Positions 27,652-37,414 of a DNA stretch of 64,000 bases are shown here, piece after piece. The notes beneath the pieces are model-generated. The model was not told the origin of the DNA. It did no database searches and saw only the letters and a program-made list of their open reading frames with translations. A program made the translations under genes and the position numbers. The DNA comes from Natronorubrum halalkaliphilum (lineage in GTDB: Archaea; Halobacteriota; Halobacteria; Halobacteriales; Natrialbaceae): the NCBI RefSeq assembly GCF_009834785.1, contig NZ_WUYX01000053.1, positions 72,656 to 136,655 of the forward strand. Reading direction: 5' to 3'. Numbering within the stretch: the stretch's first letter is position 1; every line of letters starts with the position of its first letter.

Positions 27652-28607
27652 CGCGACCATCACACTCCGTCTGGGAGTCTCCCTCGAGCGATCCGAACGA
27701 TGAGACGGTCGCGGATATCGTCGAGCCGGCGGACGCGAGCGATCTGGACGCGTTCGACGCCGTCTTCGTCGGTGAACCGTTCGACGGGGCCGTCATCGGA
27801 CGCAAAGGGGCCAGCGACGGGCCGGCGGCCATCCGCGAGGCGCTCGCCGGCGTGAAAACCCACCACTTCGAGAGCGGGCCGATCGCCGCTCTCGGCGACT
27901 ACGGGGACGTACGGGCGTCGACTCCCGATCTCGAATCCGTGCGCGAGGCGGTCTCGGCGGTCGCCCGAACCGTCCACGACTCGGCCGCGACGCCGGTCTT
28001 CCTCGGCGGCGACAACTCGCTGACGGTCCCGAACGTGGGACCGCTCGTAGACCGCGACGACGCGGACGCGGCCGTGATCAACCTTGACGCCCACCTCGAC
28101 GTCCGTGAGCGACGGGGGACGCCGACCAGCGGGACGCCGTACCGCGAACTGCTCGAGTCCGGCTTAGCCACCTACACGTGCGTCGGCGCGCGCCACTTCG
28201 AGACCTCGACCGCCTACGCGGAGTACCTCGATGAGCAGGGTGGAACGATCATCACGGCGGAAGCGGTCGGTTCGAATCTCGAGGAGGCGATTCGCCGCGC
28301 TCGAGAATCCGTCGCCGAAGTCGACTCGGTCTACCTCAGTATCGACTGTGACGTCCTCGACGCGGCCCACGCTCCCGGGGTGAGCGCGCCGACGCCGGGC
28401 GGACTCACGCCGCGTGAACTGTTCCGGTTCGTCCGCGACCTCGCGGGCCACGACCGCCTCGCCGGCGTGGAAGTCGTCGAGTGTGCACCGCCGCTGGACG
28501 AGGGCGGAAAAACGGTCGACGCGGCGGCCAGGGTCGTCGCCCACGCGCTGTCGGGGATGGCGGCCGGAACTGAGCCCGGCGCGGCCGCCGGAGGTGAGCC
28601 GCGATGA
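27648..28607 (+). CDS. hutG: Formimidoylglutamase (arginase family)
   Basis: Hydrolyses N-formimidoyl-L-glutamate to glutamate and formamide, the last step of the pathway. 319 residues, arginase/agmatinase fold with the binuclear Mn ligands visible: GGDNS (His replaced by Asn at the first metal position), NLDAHLDVR and [26 protein letters not shown] overlaps on both sides place it between hutU and hutI. Formamide made here might be used by the acetamidase/formamidase at the right window edge, a speculative link. Confidence 0.93.
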   Translation: MTRPSHSVWESPSSDPNDETVADIVEPADASDLDAFDAVFVGEPFDGAVIGRKGASDGPAAIREALAGVKTHHFESGPIAALGDYGDVRASTPDLESVREAVSAVARTVHDSAATPVFLGGDNSLTVPNVGPLVDRDDADAAVINLDAHLDVRERRGTPTSGTPYRELLESGLATYTCVGARHFETSTAYAEYLDEQGGTIITAEAVGSNLEEAIRRARESVAEVDSVYLSIDCDVLDAAHAPGVSAPTPGGLTPRELFRFVRDLAGHDRLAGVEVVECAPPLDEGGKTVDAAARVVAHALSGMAAGTEPGAAAGGEPR

Positions 28608-29926
28608 CCGACGCCGATACCGTCGTCTACGGCGCAGCCGAACTCATCACCGGGCCGGCGTCGGGGACGACGGGCGAGGGCGGCGACCATCCCGGCGGCG
28701 ACGACGCTCCCGCGGATCCGGACGCCGTGCTCGAGCGCATCGAGGACGGGGCGGTCGCGGTCGCGGACGGCGAAGTCGTCGCAGTCGGGCCGACAGAAGA
28801 GGTCGTCCGCGAGTATCCGCCGGAGAACGCGGCCGACGCGATCGATGCGAGCGGTAAGACCGTGTTGCCGGGGTTCGTCGACAGCCACACCCACGCCGTC
28901 TTCGCGGGCGACCGGTCCGACGAGTTCGCCGCCAAACTCCGCGGCAAGCCATACCAGGAGATTCTTGCGGAGGGCGGCGGAATCCTCCGAACGGTTCGGG
29001 CGACTCGAAACGCGAGCAAGGAGACCCTCCTCGAGAACCTGCTCGAGCGCCTCGATACGATGCTGGCGAGCGGCGCGACAACGGTCGAGGTGAAATCGGG
29101 GTACGGTCTGGACGCCGAAACCGAGCGCAAACTGCTCGAAGTCGTCGACCGGGCTGACGACGAACATCCCGTCCGACTCGTGCCCACGTTCATGGGCGCA
29201 CACGCGGTTCCGGGGGAAGCGGAGACAACCGCCGATTACGTCGACCGCGTGATCGAAGAGCAGTTGCCGGTAGTCGCCGAGCTCGCCGTCTTCTGTGACG
29301 TGTTCTGCGAGGAAGACGTGTTCTCGGTGGCGGACTCGCGGCGCCTGCTCAAGGCGGGTCGTGAACACGGACTCGAGCCGAAGATCCACGCCGAAGAGTT
29401 CGCCCGTCTCGGCGGCAGTCAACTCGCCGCCGACCTGAACGCCGTCAGTGCGGATCACCTGCTGCAAGCGACCGACGAAGACGCGGCGGCGCTGGCCGAC
29501 GCCGGCGTTGCGCCGACGCTCTTGCCGGGCACGGCGTTCGCGCTGGGGACGGCCTACGCGGAGCCGCGACGGTTCCTCGCGGCAGGCAGCGAGATCGCTA
29601 TCGCGACTGATTTCAATCCGAACTGTTACGCGCCGGGGATGGAGTTCGCGGCGACGCTCGCCTGCGTCGGCATGGGGCTGTCGCCGGCGGAGGCGATCCG
29701 AGCCAGCACCTACGGCGGCGGCGTCGCCCTTGGTGCGGACCGCCCGCGAATCGACGCGGTTCCCAGCGACTCCGGGACGCTTCGCGAAGGCGGACCCGGC
29801 GATTTGCTCGTCCTCGACGCACCGTCGCACGCGCACGTCCCCTACCGATTCGGGGACTCGGTCGTCGAACACGCGTTCATCGCCGGCGACCGCGCGTACG
29901 CCTTCCGGTCGGGGGTGAACCGATGA
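28604..29926 (+). CDS. hutI: Imidazolonepropionase
   Basis: Opens the imidazolone ring to give formimidoylglutamate. 440 residues, amidohydrolase fold. The metal-binding HTH is in VDSHTHAVFAGDRSDEF (His 95 and 97), followed by GGGILRTVRATR, KSGYGLD, TFMGAHAVP and KIHAEEF, all typical of HutI; ATDFNPN carries the catalytic Asp. The N-terminus has a Gly/Asp-rich insertion (about residues 20-40) of no clear role. Coupled to hutG and hutH by ATGA overlaps. Confidence 0.95.
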   Translation: MTDADTVVYGAAELITGPASGTTGEGGDHPGGDDAPADPDAVLERIEDGAVAVADGEVVAVGPTEEVVREYPPENAADAIDASGKTVLPGFVDSHTHAVFAGDRSDEFAAKLRGKPYQEILAEGGGILRTVRATRNASKETLLENLLERLDTMLASGATTVEVKSGYGLDAETERKLLEVVDRADDEHPVRLVPTFMGAHAVPGEAETTADYVDRVIEEQLPVVAELAVFCDVFCEEDVFSVADSRRLLKAGREHGLEPKIHAEEFARLGGSQLAADLNAVSADHLLQATDEDAAALADAGVAPTLLPGTAFALGTAYAEPRRFLAAGSEIAIATDFNPNCYAPGMEFAATLACVGMGLSPAEAIRASTYGGGVALGADRPRIDAVPSDSGTLREGGPGDLLVLDAPSHAHVPYRFGDSVVEHAFIAGDRAYAFRSGVNR

Positions 29927-31530
29927 CGGTCACGCTAGACGGAAACTCGCTGACGATCGAAGAGGTCGTCGCCGTCGCGCGGGACGATCGGTCGGTCGAA
30001 ATCGGCGACGACGCTCGCACCCGCGTTCGTGAGTCGAGAGAACGGGTCGAAGACATCCTCAAGGCCGGCGATCCGGTCTACGGAGTCAACACCGGCTTCG
30101 GCGAACTCGTCGACACGCAGGTACCGGAGTCGAGGGTCGCCGACCTCCAGACGAATCTCGTCCGGAGCCACGCCGCGGGGACGGGGCGGGAGCTCTCCCG
30201 CGAAGAAGTCCGCGCGATGATCGTCACCCGGATCAACGCCCTCCTGAAGGGGTATTCGGGGATCAGACTCGCCGTCGTCGAATTGCTGGCCGATCTGCTC
30301 AACGAGCGCGTGACTCCGGTGGTTCCCTCGCGGGGGAGCCTCGGTGCGTCCGGCGATCTCGCGCCGCTGGCCCACCTCGCACTCGTGCTCATCGGAGAAG
30401 GGGATGCGGACGTCGTCAGAGACAGAAGCGACGACGCCGCGAACGAAACCAGCGAACGGCTCTCCGGCGAAGAGGCGCTGGCGGCGGTCGGACTGGAACC
30501 GGTCGAGTTGCGGGCGAAGGAAGGGCTCGCCCTCATCAACGGAACGCAGCTAACCCTGGGGATCGGTGCGCTACTCGTCGTCGACGCCGAGCGGCTCTGC
30601 CGTGGAGCGGACGTCGCCGGCGCGCTCACGACGGAGGTGACGATGGGAACGACCGCCGCCTGCGCCGAACCGGTTCACGACCTCCGACCGCATCGCGGCC
30701 AGTCGGAGAGTGCACGCGCGGTCCGCCGATTGACCGCGGAGTCCGACGTTGTCGAATCACACCGCAACTGTGACCGCGTTCAGGACGCGTACTCGATCCG
30801 GTGTCTCCCGCAGATTCACGGTGCCGTTCGCGACGCCGTTTCCCACCTCCGGGAGGCGGTGTCGGTCGAACTCAACAGCGTCACCGACAATCCGCTGGTG
30901 TTTCCCCGGGCCGATCTCGACGACCGCGCCTCCGGAACGGATCGCGCCGCGGTCGTTTCCGGCGGGAACTTCCACGGAGCCCCGCTCGCACACCGTCTCG
31001 ACTACCTCGTCGCAGTGCTGACCGATCTCGCCGCCGTCTCCGAGCGGCGCATCGACCGGATCGTCAATCCCAACCTCCAGGAGCCCCACCTCCCGCCGTT
31101 TCTCGCCGGCGATCCGGGCGTCGAATCCGGGTTGATGATCGCCCAGTACACCGCCGCCTCGCTGGTGACCGAGTGCCGAAGTATCGGCCGCGCGGCGACG
31201 GACAACATCCCCGTCTCAGGCGGCCAGGAGGATCACGTGAGCATGAGCGCGACGGCGGCGATGAACGCACAACGGGTGCTTGAGCGCGCCCGACAGGTCG
31301 TCGCGACGGAACTCCTCTGCGGAGCGGAGGCCGCCGAGTACGTGGACGAGAAGCTCGGAAACGGAACGAGCGACGCCTACGAAACGGTTCGCGAGGTCGC
31401 CCGGCCGTTGTCGGGAGACCGACGACCCGACAGGGATGTCGCGGCGGTCGAAACGCTGATCGAAACTGGGCTGCTCGCGGCGGCGATCGACGAAGGTAAA
31501 CGTGAACGGGACCGTCAACGGGACCGATAG
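29923..31530 (+). CDS. hutH: Histidine ammonia-lyase
   Basis: Deaminates histidine to urocanate, the first step of the hut pathway. 535 residues. The MIO-forming Ala-Ser-Gly is at 142-144 in GSLGASGDLAPLAHLAL; the catalytic Tyr is in YGVNTGFG (53-60). Other landmarks are NGTQ, QDAYSIRCLPQIHG, NSVTDNPLVF and GNFHGAPLA. Last gene of hutUGIH. A small N-terminal extension is absent, so ATG 29923 (overlapping the hutI stop) is the natural start. Confidence 0.96.
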   Translation: MTVTLDGNSLTIEEVVAVARDDRSVEIGDDARTRVRESRERVEDILKAGDPVYGVNTGFGELVDTQVPESRVADLQTNLVRSHAAGTGRELSREEVRAMIVTRINALLKGYSGIRLAVVELLADLLNERVTPVVPSRGSLGASGDLAPLAHLALVLIGEGDADVVRDRSDDAANETSERLSGEEALAAVGLEPVELRAKEGLALINGTQLTLGIGALLVVDAERLCRGADVAGALTTEVTMGTTAACAEPVHDLRPHRGQSESARAVRRLTAESDVVESHRNCDRVQDAYSIRCLPQIHGAVRDAVSHLREAVSVELNSVTDNPLVFPRADLDDRASGTDRAAVVSGGNFHGAPLAHRLDYLVAVLTDLAAVSERRIDRIVNPNLQEPHLPPFLAGDPGVESGLMIAQYTAASLVTECRSIGRAATDNIPVSGGQEDHVSMSATAAMNAQRVLERARQVVATELLCGAEAAEYVDEKLGNGTSDAYETVREVARPLSGDRRPDRDVAAVETLIETGLLAAAIDEGKRERDRQRDR

Positions 31531-31655
31531 TGCCGCACCTCAGTTCGAGTGCAACCTCGAATTAGCCAGACGGCTCGGCGTCGAATCCGACGCGAAACGG
31601 TCGGCGGAGTCGTGGAATTCCAGATTGGGATGCGGGCGACGAACGATACGGGAAG

Positions 31656-31663
31656 CATAATTA
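31656..31663 (+). promoter_or_regulatory. TATA box of the GNAT gene
   Basis: CATAATTA about 30 nt upstream of ATG 31690. Supports ATG 31690 over in-frame codons upstream. Confidence 0.5.
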
Positions 31664-31689
31664 TGTCGTCCGTCGGCGGCGATGGTCGT

Positions 31690-32595
31690 ATGAGCGTTCA
31701 TCCGACGTTTTCGTTCGACGACGAGATTCAACGAACCGTCTACGAGTACGTCGAGCGAAACGGTGCTGTCACTCCCGGCGAGTTGGCGCGCTCGATCCGA
31801 ATCGACTCGGGACCGACGCACTCGAAACCCGCTCGGTCGGGCTCGTACACCGAATCGGAGTGTCTCTCGACGGACGACCTCGAGTCCTGTCTCGACGCGC
31901 TGAAAACCCAGGGCTATCTCACCGAGACGAACGGAAAACTTCGGGTCTCCCTCGCGGCGACGACGACCGAACTCGACCTCGAGGACGGCACCGCGAGCAT
32001 CAGGCCAGCCCGGGAGGAAGACCGGGCCGGCATCATCGAGACCATGCGCGAAGTCGCCGGCGAGGAAACCTATATCATCGCCGAGAACGTCGCGACGCAA
32101 CTCGAGCGAGAGTCGGCGCTCGTTCGGGCTAACGAGGAACACTCGCGGGCGATTTTCGTGGCGACATTCGAGTCTGAATCCGAAACCGACGCTGGTGCCG
32201 ACACTGACGCCGACGACGAATCCGTAACGGGCGACGCCGAACCGACCCACGACCGCGACGCAACGAGCCGCGGCTCGCCGTCGAACCGAACGGTCGCCGG
32301 CTGGCTCCACGTCGACGCCCCCGAACTCCCGTCGCTTCGCCACACCGCCGAAGTAACCGTCGGCGTCGATCCGGAGTTCCGCCGGCGGGGGATCGGCTCG
32401 TCGTTACTCGAGTACGGCCTCGAATGGGCCGACGACGCCGGGTACCAGAAGCTCTACCAGAACCTCCCGACGACGAACGAGGCCGCGATCGAGTTTCTCG
32501 AGGCCAACGGCTGGCAGCGCGAGGGCGTCCACGAAGGCCAGTACTGTATCGACGAGGAGTTCGTCGACGAAGTGATGCTGGCGACCTGGCCGTAA
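31690..32595 (+). CDS. GNAT N-acetyltransferase with N-terminal winged-helix-like region
   Basis: 301 residues. Residues about 5-90 look like a small winged helix (IQRTVYEYVERNGAVTPGELARSIRI, SCLDALKTQGYLTETNGKLRVSL). The GNAT domain spans about 100-300, with the acetyl-CoA loop VGVDPEFRRRGIGSSLLEYGLEWA and the C-terminal FLEANGWQREGVHEGQY. A hydrophilic Asp/Glu insertion (about 155-195) interrupts the fold before strand 4, a common haloarchaeal feature. Substrate unknown. It follows hutH but has its own TATA box. Confidence 0.8.
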   Translation: MSVHPTFSFDDEIQRTVYEYVERNGAVTPGELARSIRIDSGPTHSKPARSGSYTESECLSTDDLESCLDALKTQGYLTETNGKLRVSLAATTTELDLEDGTASIRPAREEDRAGIIETMREVAGEETYIIAENVATQLERESALVRANEEHSRAIFVATFESESETDAGADTDADDESVTGDAEPTHDRDATSRGSPSNRTVAGWLHVDAPELPSLRHTAEVTVGVDPEFRRRGIGSSLLEYGLEWADDAGYQKLYQNLPTTNEAAIEFLEANGWQREGVHEGQYCIDEEFVDEVMLATWP

Positions 32596-32871
32596 GGAGC
32601 CAGATCGTACAAACGTATAGTTTTCGGCCGTATCTGAAAACCTCTGACATAGAAACATTGGTAATGTTAACTGTGCACACAATCAGTAGTTCCCGGAGAT
32701 GATTGTCCTATGGGCCGAAAAGCACAAATAGTCATCTCTGATCACCGAATATCATCTCTTCCTGTCATTAGTGCCGGCTGGCCAGAATGTTGAAAAGTCT
32801 CACGTGAGATACATCACTATGGACAACTGGTCAGGCTCGAGTACAGTCAGAAATCAGTGGGGCTGCCACGA

Positions 32872-34128
32872 ATGACATCGATGATCGACAGACGGCGGTG
32901 TCTGTCCGCGATGACCGGAGCCGGAATCGCATCGCTGGCCGGCTGTCTCAGCAGCGCACTGAACGACGACGAGGACGCGCGACCGGCCCTCTCGGACCGA
33001 ACCTTTCGGTACGGTGCCGTCCTCCCGCTAACGGGTGAACTCTCGTTCATCGCCGACCCGCTCCAGAACGCGACGGCGTTGCCGGTCACCGAACTCGAGG
33101 CGTCCGGTCTCGACCTGTCTTTCGAGTACGAGGTCGCCGATTCCCGGACCACGCCGGGCGGAGCGGTCGACGCCGCAACGACGTTGATCGACGAGGAGTA
33201 CCCGGCGATTATCGGGGCGGCGGCGTCCGATGCGACTCTCCAGATGACACAGCAGGCGACGATTCCGGCGGAGGTCGTCAGCTGTTCGCCCTCGAGTACC
33301 TCGCCGACGATGTCGATCCTCAACGACCGCGGGTACTCGTTTCGAACGGCGCCGGACGACTCGATGCAGGCGGTCGTCGCGGCGCAACTCGCGTCCACGG
33401 AGCACGATGCCGAAACTGCGGCGACGATCTACACCGCCGGCGACTACGGACGGCAGCTCTCCGGCGCGTTCTCGGCGTCCTTCCGCGGCGACATTCAGCG
33501 ACAGGTTTCGTTTACGCCGGGAAGCGAGTCGTACGCGGAGCCGCTGAGTCAGGCACTTGCGGACGACCCGGACATTCTGTTCGTGATCAGTTACGTCGAG
33601 AGCGGTATCGAGCTACTGCAGGAGTATTACGGCGACCATCGGGGCGACGAGACCGTCTTCATCAGCGACGGGTTACAGGACGAATCGTTGCCGAACGAGG
33701 TAAGCGAGGTCGTCGACAACGTGTTCGGAACGGCGCCGACGTCGACCGGACCGGGCCAAGACAGGTTTGCGACGCTCTATCGCGACGAGTACGGGGACGA
33801 ACCCGCGCTGTTCACTGCGAACTGTTACGATGCGACGGCGACCGTCCTGCTGGCGAACGCCGCCGCAGGGGAAAACGACGGGACGGCTATCAGAGGGGAG
33901 ATGAATAACGTGACGTCGGGCGACGGCGTGGAGGTTCTGCCAGGTGAGCTCGCCGAGGGGATCAAGATCGCCGCAACGGGAGCCCCGGTGCGCTACCGCG
34001 GTGCATCCGGTGAAATCGAGTTCGACGTGAACGGCGACGGCGGCTCGATTACGTACGAATACTTCACGTACGATAGTGGTGGAATCGCCGTTATCGACGA
34101 GCGGACTCCCGAGGGGGCCGCAGAATGA
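32872..34128 (+). CDS. ABC-type branched-chain amino acid-like binding lipoprotein, partner of the adjacent transducer
   Basis: 418 residues from ATG 32872 (ATG 32881 and GTG 32857 are alternatives). The leader RRRCLSAMTGAGIASLAGC is a Tat lipoprotein signal. The mature part is a type I periplasmic binding fold of the Leu/Ile/Val family (YGAVLPLTGELSFIADPLQNA, GAVDAATTLIDEEYPAIIGAAAS, YTAGDYGRQLSGAFSASF, ILFVISYVESGIELL, SGEIEFDVNGDGGS). It overlaps the downstream chemotaxis transducer by ATGA, so it is probably a BasB/CosB-like ligand receptor for that transducer and not part of a transporter; no permease or ATPase genes are adjacent. Confidence 0.88.
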   Translation: MTSMIDRRRCLSAMTGAGIASLAGCLSSALNDDEDARPALSDRTFRYGAVLPLTGELSFIADPLQNATALPVTELEASGLDLSFEYEVADSRTTPGGAVDAATTLIDEEYPAIIGAAASDATLQMTQQATIPAEVVSCSPSSTSPTMSILNDRGYSFRTAPDDSMQAVVAAQLASTEHDAETAATIYTAGDYGRQLSGAFSASFRGDIQRQVSFTPGSESYAEPLSQALADDPDILFVISYVESGIELLQEYYGDHRGDETVFISDGLQDESLPNEVSEVVDNVFGTAPTSTGPGQDRFATLYRDEYGDEPALFTANCYDATATVLLANAAAGENDGTAIRGEMNNVTSGDGVEVLPGELAEGIKIAATGAPVRYRGASGEIEFDVNGDGGSITYEYFTYDSGGIAVIDERTPEGAAE

Positions 34129-36554
34129 CCGGGCAGAGTTCGGAGTCGAAGACGAATCCCGAATCCGCCCCTGCGTCCGAAACGTCGGGCCTGACTCAGC
34201 TCTCCCAGGCGATCGTGCCGTCGATAATCCGCGAGAGCTACCGCGCGAAGTTCGTCATCTCGATCCTGCTCATCGTCGTCGTGCTTTCCGTCGTGGGCGG
34301 GATCGGATACGTCGACGCCGAACGGACCGTCGAGAACGACGCCGAGCAACAGCTGACGGCGACGGTCGAGATGCACGCGGATTCTATCAACGAGTGGACG
34401 ATCGCGATGGAGTCTCACACCCGATCGCTCTCCTCGGCCACCGCGCTATCCGGAACCGACGCCGAAACCGCCGAAGCGCACGTGATCGAGACCCAGGCCA
34501 AGTTACCGGTCGACGTCAGGGCGATTCATATCGTCGACATGAACGGCGGGGAGATACTGACCAGCACCAACGGCGAACTCCGGAGTCAATCGCTCTCGAG
34601 CGTCGACGAGCCCTGGACCGACATCGAGCCGGGCGTCGATCTGACGGCGGCAAACGACGTCTGGAGTTCGCCGACGGCCTACCGGGCCGGAACGTTCGAC
34701 GATCAGGTGATCTCGTTCGCCAGTCCGATCGAAGGTGACGAGGCGCGGATCGCCGTCGTCGTCGGAACCATCGAGTACCGCGTGGACGGGCTTCGCCAGC
34801 TCCACGAGGACCAGGAAACGATGATCCTCAACACGGACGGCGACACGGTGCTCGCAAGCGACGAACTCGGTGGGAATCCGGATGAAGAAGTGGTCGAAGC
34901 CCTCGGGGGCGTCCGCGACGGAACCGCGTTCGAGCGCGACGGCGACCTGGTGACCGCCTACGCCGCGACCGCGGACAACGACTGGGTCGCCGTGACGACC
35001 GTGCCCGGCGAGCAGGCGTTTGCCGCCAGCAACGCGGTCGGATGGACCGTGCTCTCGATCGTCGGCACCGGACTCGTCACGCTCGTCGTCGGCGGGTTCT
35101 TCCTCGCTCGACACACGGTGACACCGCTGAAAGATCTCCGGAACCGCGCCGAGCGAATGGAGAACAACGATCTCACCGTCGATCTGTCGACGGATCGGGT
35201 CGATGAAGTCGGGCGACTGTATCGGGCGTTCGACGAGATGCGCGACACCCTCCAGGCCCAGATCACCGAAGCGAAATCGGCACAGGAGGAGGCCGAAACC
35301 GCACAGGAAGAGGCCGAAACTGCACAACAGGAGGCCGAGGAGGCCCGGGAGGCAGCCGAGGCGGAACGCGAGCGGATGGCCGACGTGATGGCCGAACTGC
35401 AACGGGCGGCCGACCAGTACAGCCGGACGATGCGAACCGCCGCAGACGGCGATCTCACCGTTCGAGCAACCGTCGATACCGACAACGAGCAGATGCGGGA
35501 GATCGGCGAGGAGTTCAACGCGATGCTCGAGGAACTCGAGACGACCGTTTCGAGGGTCAAACAGTTCGCGGACGACGTTTCGACGGAAAGTTCGGACGTC
35601 AAAGCGTCGAGTACGGAGGTCCAACGCGCCAGCGAACAGGTCGCCGATTCCGTCCAGGAGATTTCGGATGCGACCGAACAGCAAAACGAGCGACTACAGA
35701 CGGTCGAAACCGAGATGTCCGATCTCTCGGCGAGCACCGAAGAGATCGCATCGACCGCGTCCCAGGTGGTTGGCGTCGCGGAGCAGACCGTCGAATCGAG
35801 CCAACGGGGCCGAGAAGCCGCGGAAGAAGCGATCGAGGAGATGTCCGAAGTCGAGACCGAGGCCGAACGAGCCGTCGAGACGATCCAGTCCCTCGAGGAC
35901 GAGGTCGAACAGATCGACGAACTCATCGACGCGATTTCGGACGTCGCCGATCAGACGAACCTGCTGGCGCTCAACGCCAGTATCGAAGCGACTCGAGCCG
36001 GCGCCGACGGCGAGGCCGACGGGTTCGACATGGTCGCACAGGAGATCAAGGAACTGTCCGCCGACGCGAAGGAGGCGGCGGGGGAGATCGAGACCCGTAT
36101 CGAGACGATCCGTGAGAAGACCGACGAGTCCGTCGCCGTGGTCGAGGGAACGAGCGACAAGGTCGAGCAGGGGACCGAAGCCGTCGAGCCGGCCGTCGAG
36201 TCGCTCGAAGAGATCACCGACTACGCCGAGGACACGAACCACGGCGTCCGGGAGATCTCCGAGGCGACCGACGACCAGGCCGCATCGACGGAACAGGTCG
36301 TCACCGCGCTCGACGACGTCGCGAGTCGCAGCGAGGAGTCGGCAGCGGAAGCCGGAAACGTGTCCGCTGCCGCCGAAGAGCAGACCGCGTCGCTAACCGA
36401 CGTGACACAGAGCGTGACCGCGCTCGCGGAACGGGCGAGCGACCTCTCGGAGATGCTCGACCGGTTCGACACGGCGAACGATCGAGGCGACGAGTTGCGC
36501 TACGACGAGACCGACGCCGTCGCCGAGCAGCGGTCGCCGTCTCTCGAGCGGTAA
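34125..36554 (+). CDS. Methyl-accepting chemotaxis (halobacterial transducer) protein
   Basis: 809 residues. TM1 at about 42-62, an extracellular sensory domain (about 65-300, Cache-like), TM2 at about 305-328, HAMP at about 329-382, a Glu/Ala-rich helical linker (EEAETAQEEAETAQQEAEEA, about 388-420), a second HAMP-like stretch (about 430-480) and the signalling helices to about 800 with the hairpin tip QTNLLALNASIEATRAG. Methylation-type Glu/Gln pairs are visible. With the preceding binding lipoprotein it should sense an amino acid-like ligand and control CheA. It resembles Halobacterium BasT/CosT in architecture; the ligand is not known. Confidence 0.92.
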   Translation: MTGQSSESKTNPESAPASETSGLTQLSQAIVPSIIRESYRAKFVISILLIVVVLSVVGGIGYVDAERTVENDAEQQLTATVEMHADSINEWTIAMESHTRSLSSATALSGTDAETAEAHVIETQAKLPVDVRAIHIVDMNGGEILTSTNGELRSQSLSSVDEPWTDIEPGVDLTAANDVWSSPTAYRAGTFDDQVISFASPIEGDEARIAVVVGTIEYRVDGLRQLHEDQETMILNTDGDTVLASDELGGNPDEEVVEALGGVRDGTAFERDGDLVTAYAATADNDWVAVTTVPGEQAFAASNAVGWTVLSIVGTGLVTLVVGGFFLARHTVTPLKDLRNRAERMENNDLTVDLSTDRVDEVGRLYRAFDEMRDTLQAQITEAKSAQEEAETAQEEAETAQQEAEEAREAAEAERERMADVMAELQRAADQYSRTMRTAADGDLTVRATVDTDNEQMREIGEEFNAMLEELETTVSRVKQFADDVSTESSDVKASSTEVQRASEQVADSVQEISDATEQQNERLQTVETEMSDLSASTEEIASTASQVVGVAEQTVESSQRGREAAEEAIEEMSEVETEAERAVETIQSLEDEVEQIDELIDAISDVADQTNLLALNASIEATRAGADGEADGFDMVAQEIKELSADAKEAAGEIETRIETIREKTDESVAVVEGTSDKVEQGTEAVEPAVESLEEITDYAEDTNHGVREISEATDDQAASTEQVVTALDDVASRSEESAAEAGNVSAAAEEQTASLTDVTQSVTALAERASDLSEMLDRFDTANDRGDELRYDETDAVAEQRSPSLER

Positions 36555-36561
36555 CGAGACC

Positions 36562-36646
36562 TGAGACGGATTGCTGTAACTATGTACCGCTGATCACCAG
36601 GGACGGGTCGGTGATCGGCGGTCATTGACTACAGTAAACCGTATGA
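36562..36646 (+). mobile_element. MITE-like element, family 2, copy A (85 bp)
   Basis: Starts TGAGACGGATTGCTGTAAC and ends ACAGTAAACCGTATGA; the termini form imperfect inverted repeats. Centre is a hairpin GATCACC...GGTGATC. Nearly identical to the reverse complement of 39445-39530. No coding capacity. Confidence 0.8.
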
Positions 36647-36742
36647 GACGGGAGACGCTCGAGAGTGGCCGTGGCGGTGGACGTGGCTTCGACAGCGTCG
36701 AAATGCCGGCGCTGTGGCCGTAGGCGACGATAGCAGTCTTCG

Positions 36743-36758
36743 GTTCGGTCTTTTTTCG
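36743..36758 (+). terminator. Possible T-rich terminator
   Basis: Run of six T residues in a pyrimidine-rich context after the transducer gene. Archaeal terminators are often simple T-runs. No hairpin is needed or seen. Confidence 0.3.
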
Positions 36759-36933
36759 GTATCGAACGCGGTATTAATACCAGTCTTAGTCGCAGACACA
36801 GCCACACTCAGTTCCGATCTCAGTGGTGAGAGCGGTAACAAGACGACCGACAGTCCGCCTCCGTGCGTGCCGAGCGCGGGCGCGGGTTCGTCGTAGCCGT
36901 AGTTTCTTGCCGGTCCCCGATCTATCACGACTC

Positions 36934-37320
36934 ATGGACGAGATTTCACTCGGCGTACCGAAACCGGTGCTCGATCGACTGCCGGCCGACGAGGAGAACG
37001 TCGCGGCGGACATGCAGGAAGCGGTTGCGGGCTGGGAGCAACGCCTGAACCGAGCGATCGAGGACGCCGAGGACGACCGCGAGGCGGCGAGTCGCGTCCT
37101 CGAGGCGATCGATCGGTTCGAACAGCGCCACGGGACCTACGACGACCTCGTTCCCGAACTGCGAGCGTGGGGGCAGTCCCCGATCTACGCGATCGCGTGG
37201 CGAACCCTCTACGCCGACGTGATCGCACAGCTGTACGCCCACGACGAACTCGGCGACCGCCTCGAACGGGAGCGAAACCAGCGACTCGTCGAGGACGGGA
37301 TTCGGCTGCAGGATATGTAG
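36934..37320 (+). CDS. Conserved-looking haloarchaeal protein of unknown function
   Basis: 128 residues from ATG 36934. Very acidic and helical, Trp-containing (VAGWEQRLNRAIEDAEDDR, LRAWGQSPIYAIAWRTLYADVIAQLYAH), no membrane segment and no known domain seen by eye. The start is chosen because upstream in-frame residues are Arg-rich and unlike a haloarchaeal protein. It lies alone between a MITE-like copy and 37415 on the same strand. I do not recognise the family. Confidence 0.7.
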   Translation: MDEISLGVPKPVLDRLPADEENVAADMQEAVAGWEQRLNRAIEDAEDDREAASRVLEAIDRFEQRHGTYDDLVPELRAWGQSPIYAIAWRTLYADVIAQLYAHDELGDRLERERNQRLVEDGIRLQDM

Positions 37321-37414
37321 CGGTCGGTGAGTTCACGCCACGCTATCCGGGCGTCCGAGATATCGCGTGCGTACAGCCCAAGCGTTCAAATCCTCGCGGT
37401 CGATAGGGGACTGT

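Larger units (their letters stand above)
36555..36933. other. Gene-free stretch downstream of the transducer
   Basis: Holds MITE-like family 2 copy A (36562-36646) directly after the transducer stop. A pyrimidine-rich TTCGGTCTTTTTTCGG (36743-36758) could act as a transcription terminator. The rest shows no gene; the promoter of 36934 should lie at its right end. Confidence 0.5.

Noticed and set aside
28331-29872. 513-codon minus frame opposite hutI/hutG
   Set aside because: Shadow frame with Arg/Gly/Val-rich composition.
37371-37400. GTTCAAATCC resembling a tRNA T-loop
   Set aside because: The flanking bases cannot form a T-stem and no D- or anticodon arm precedes it.
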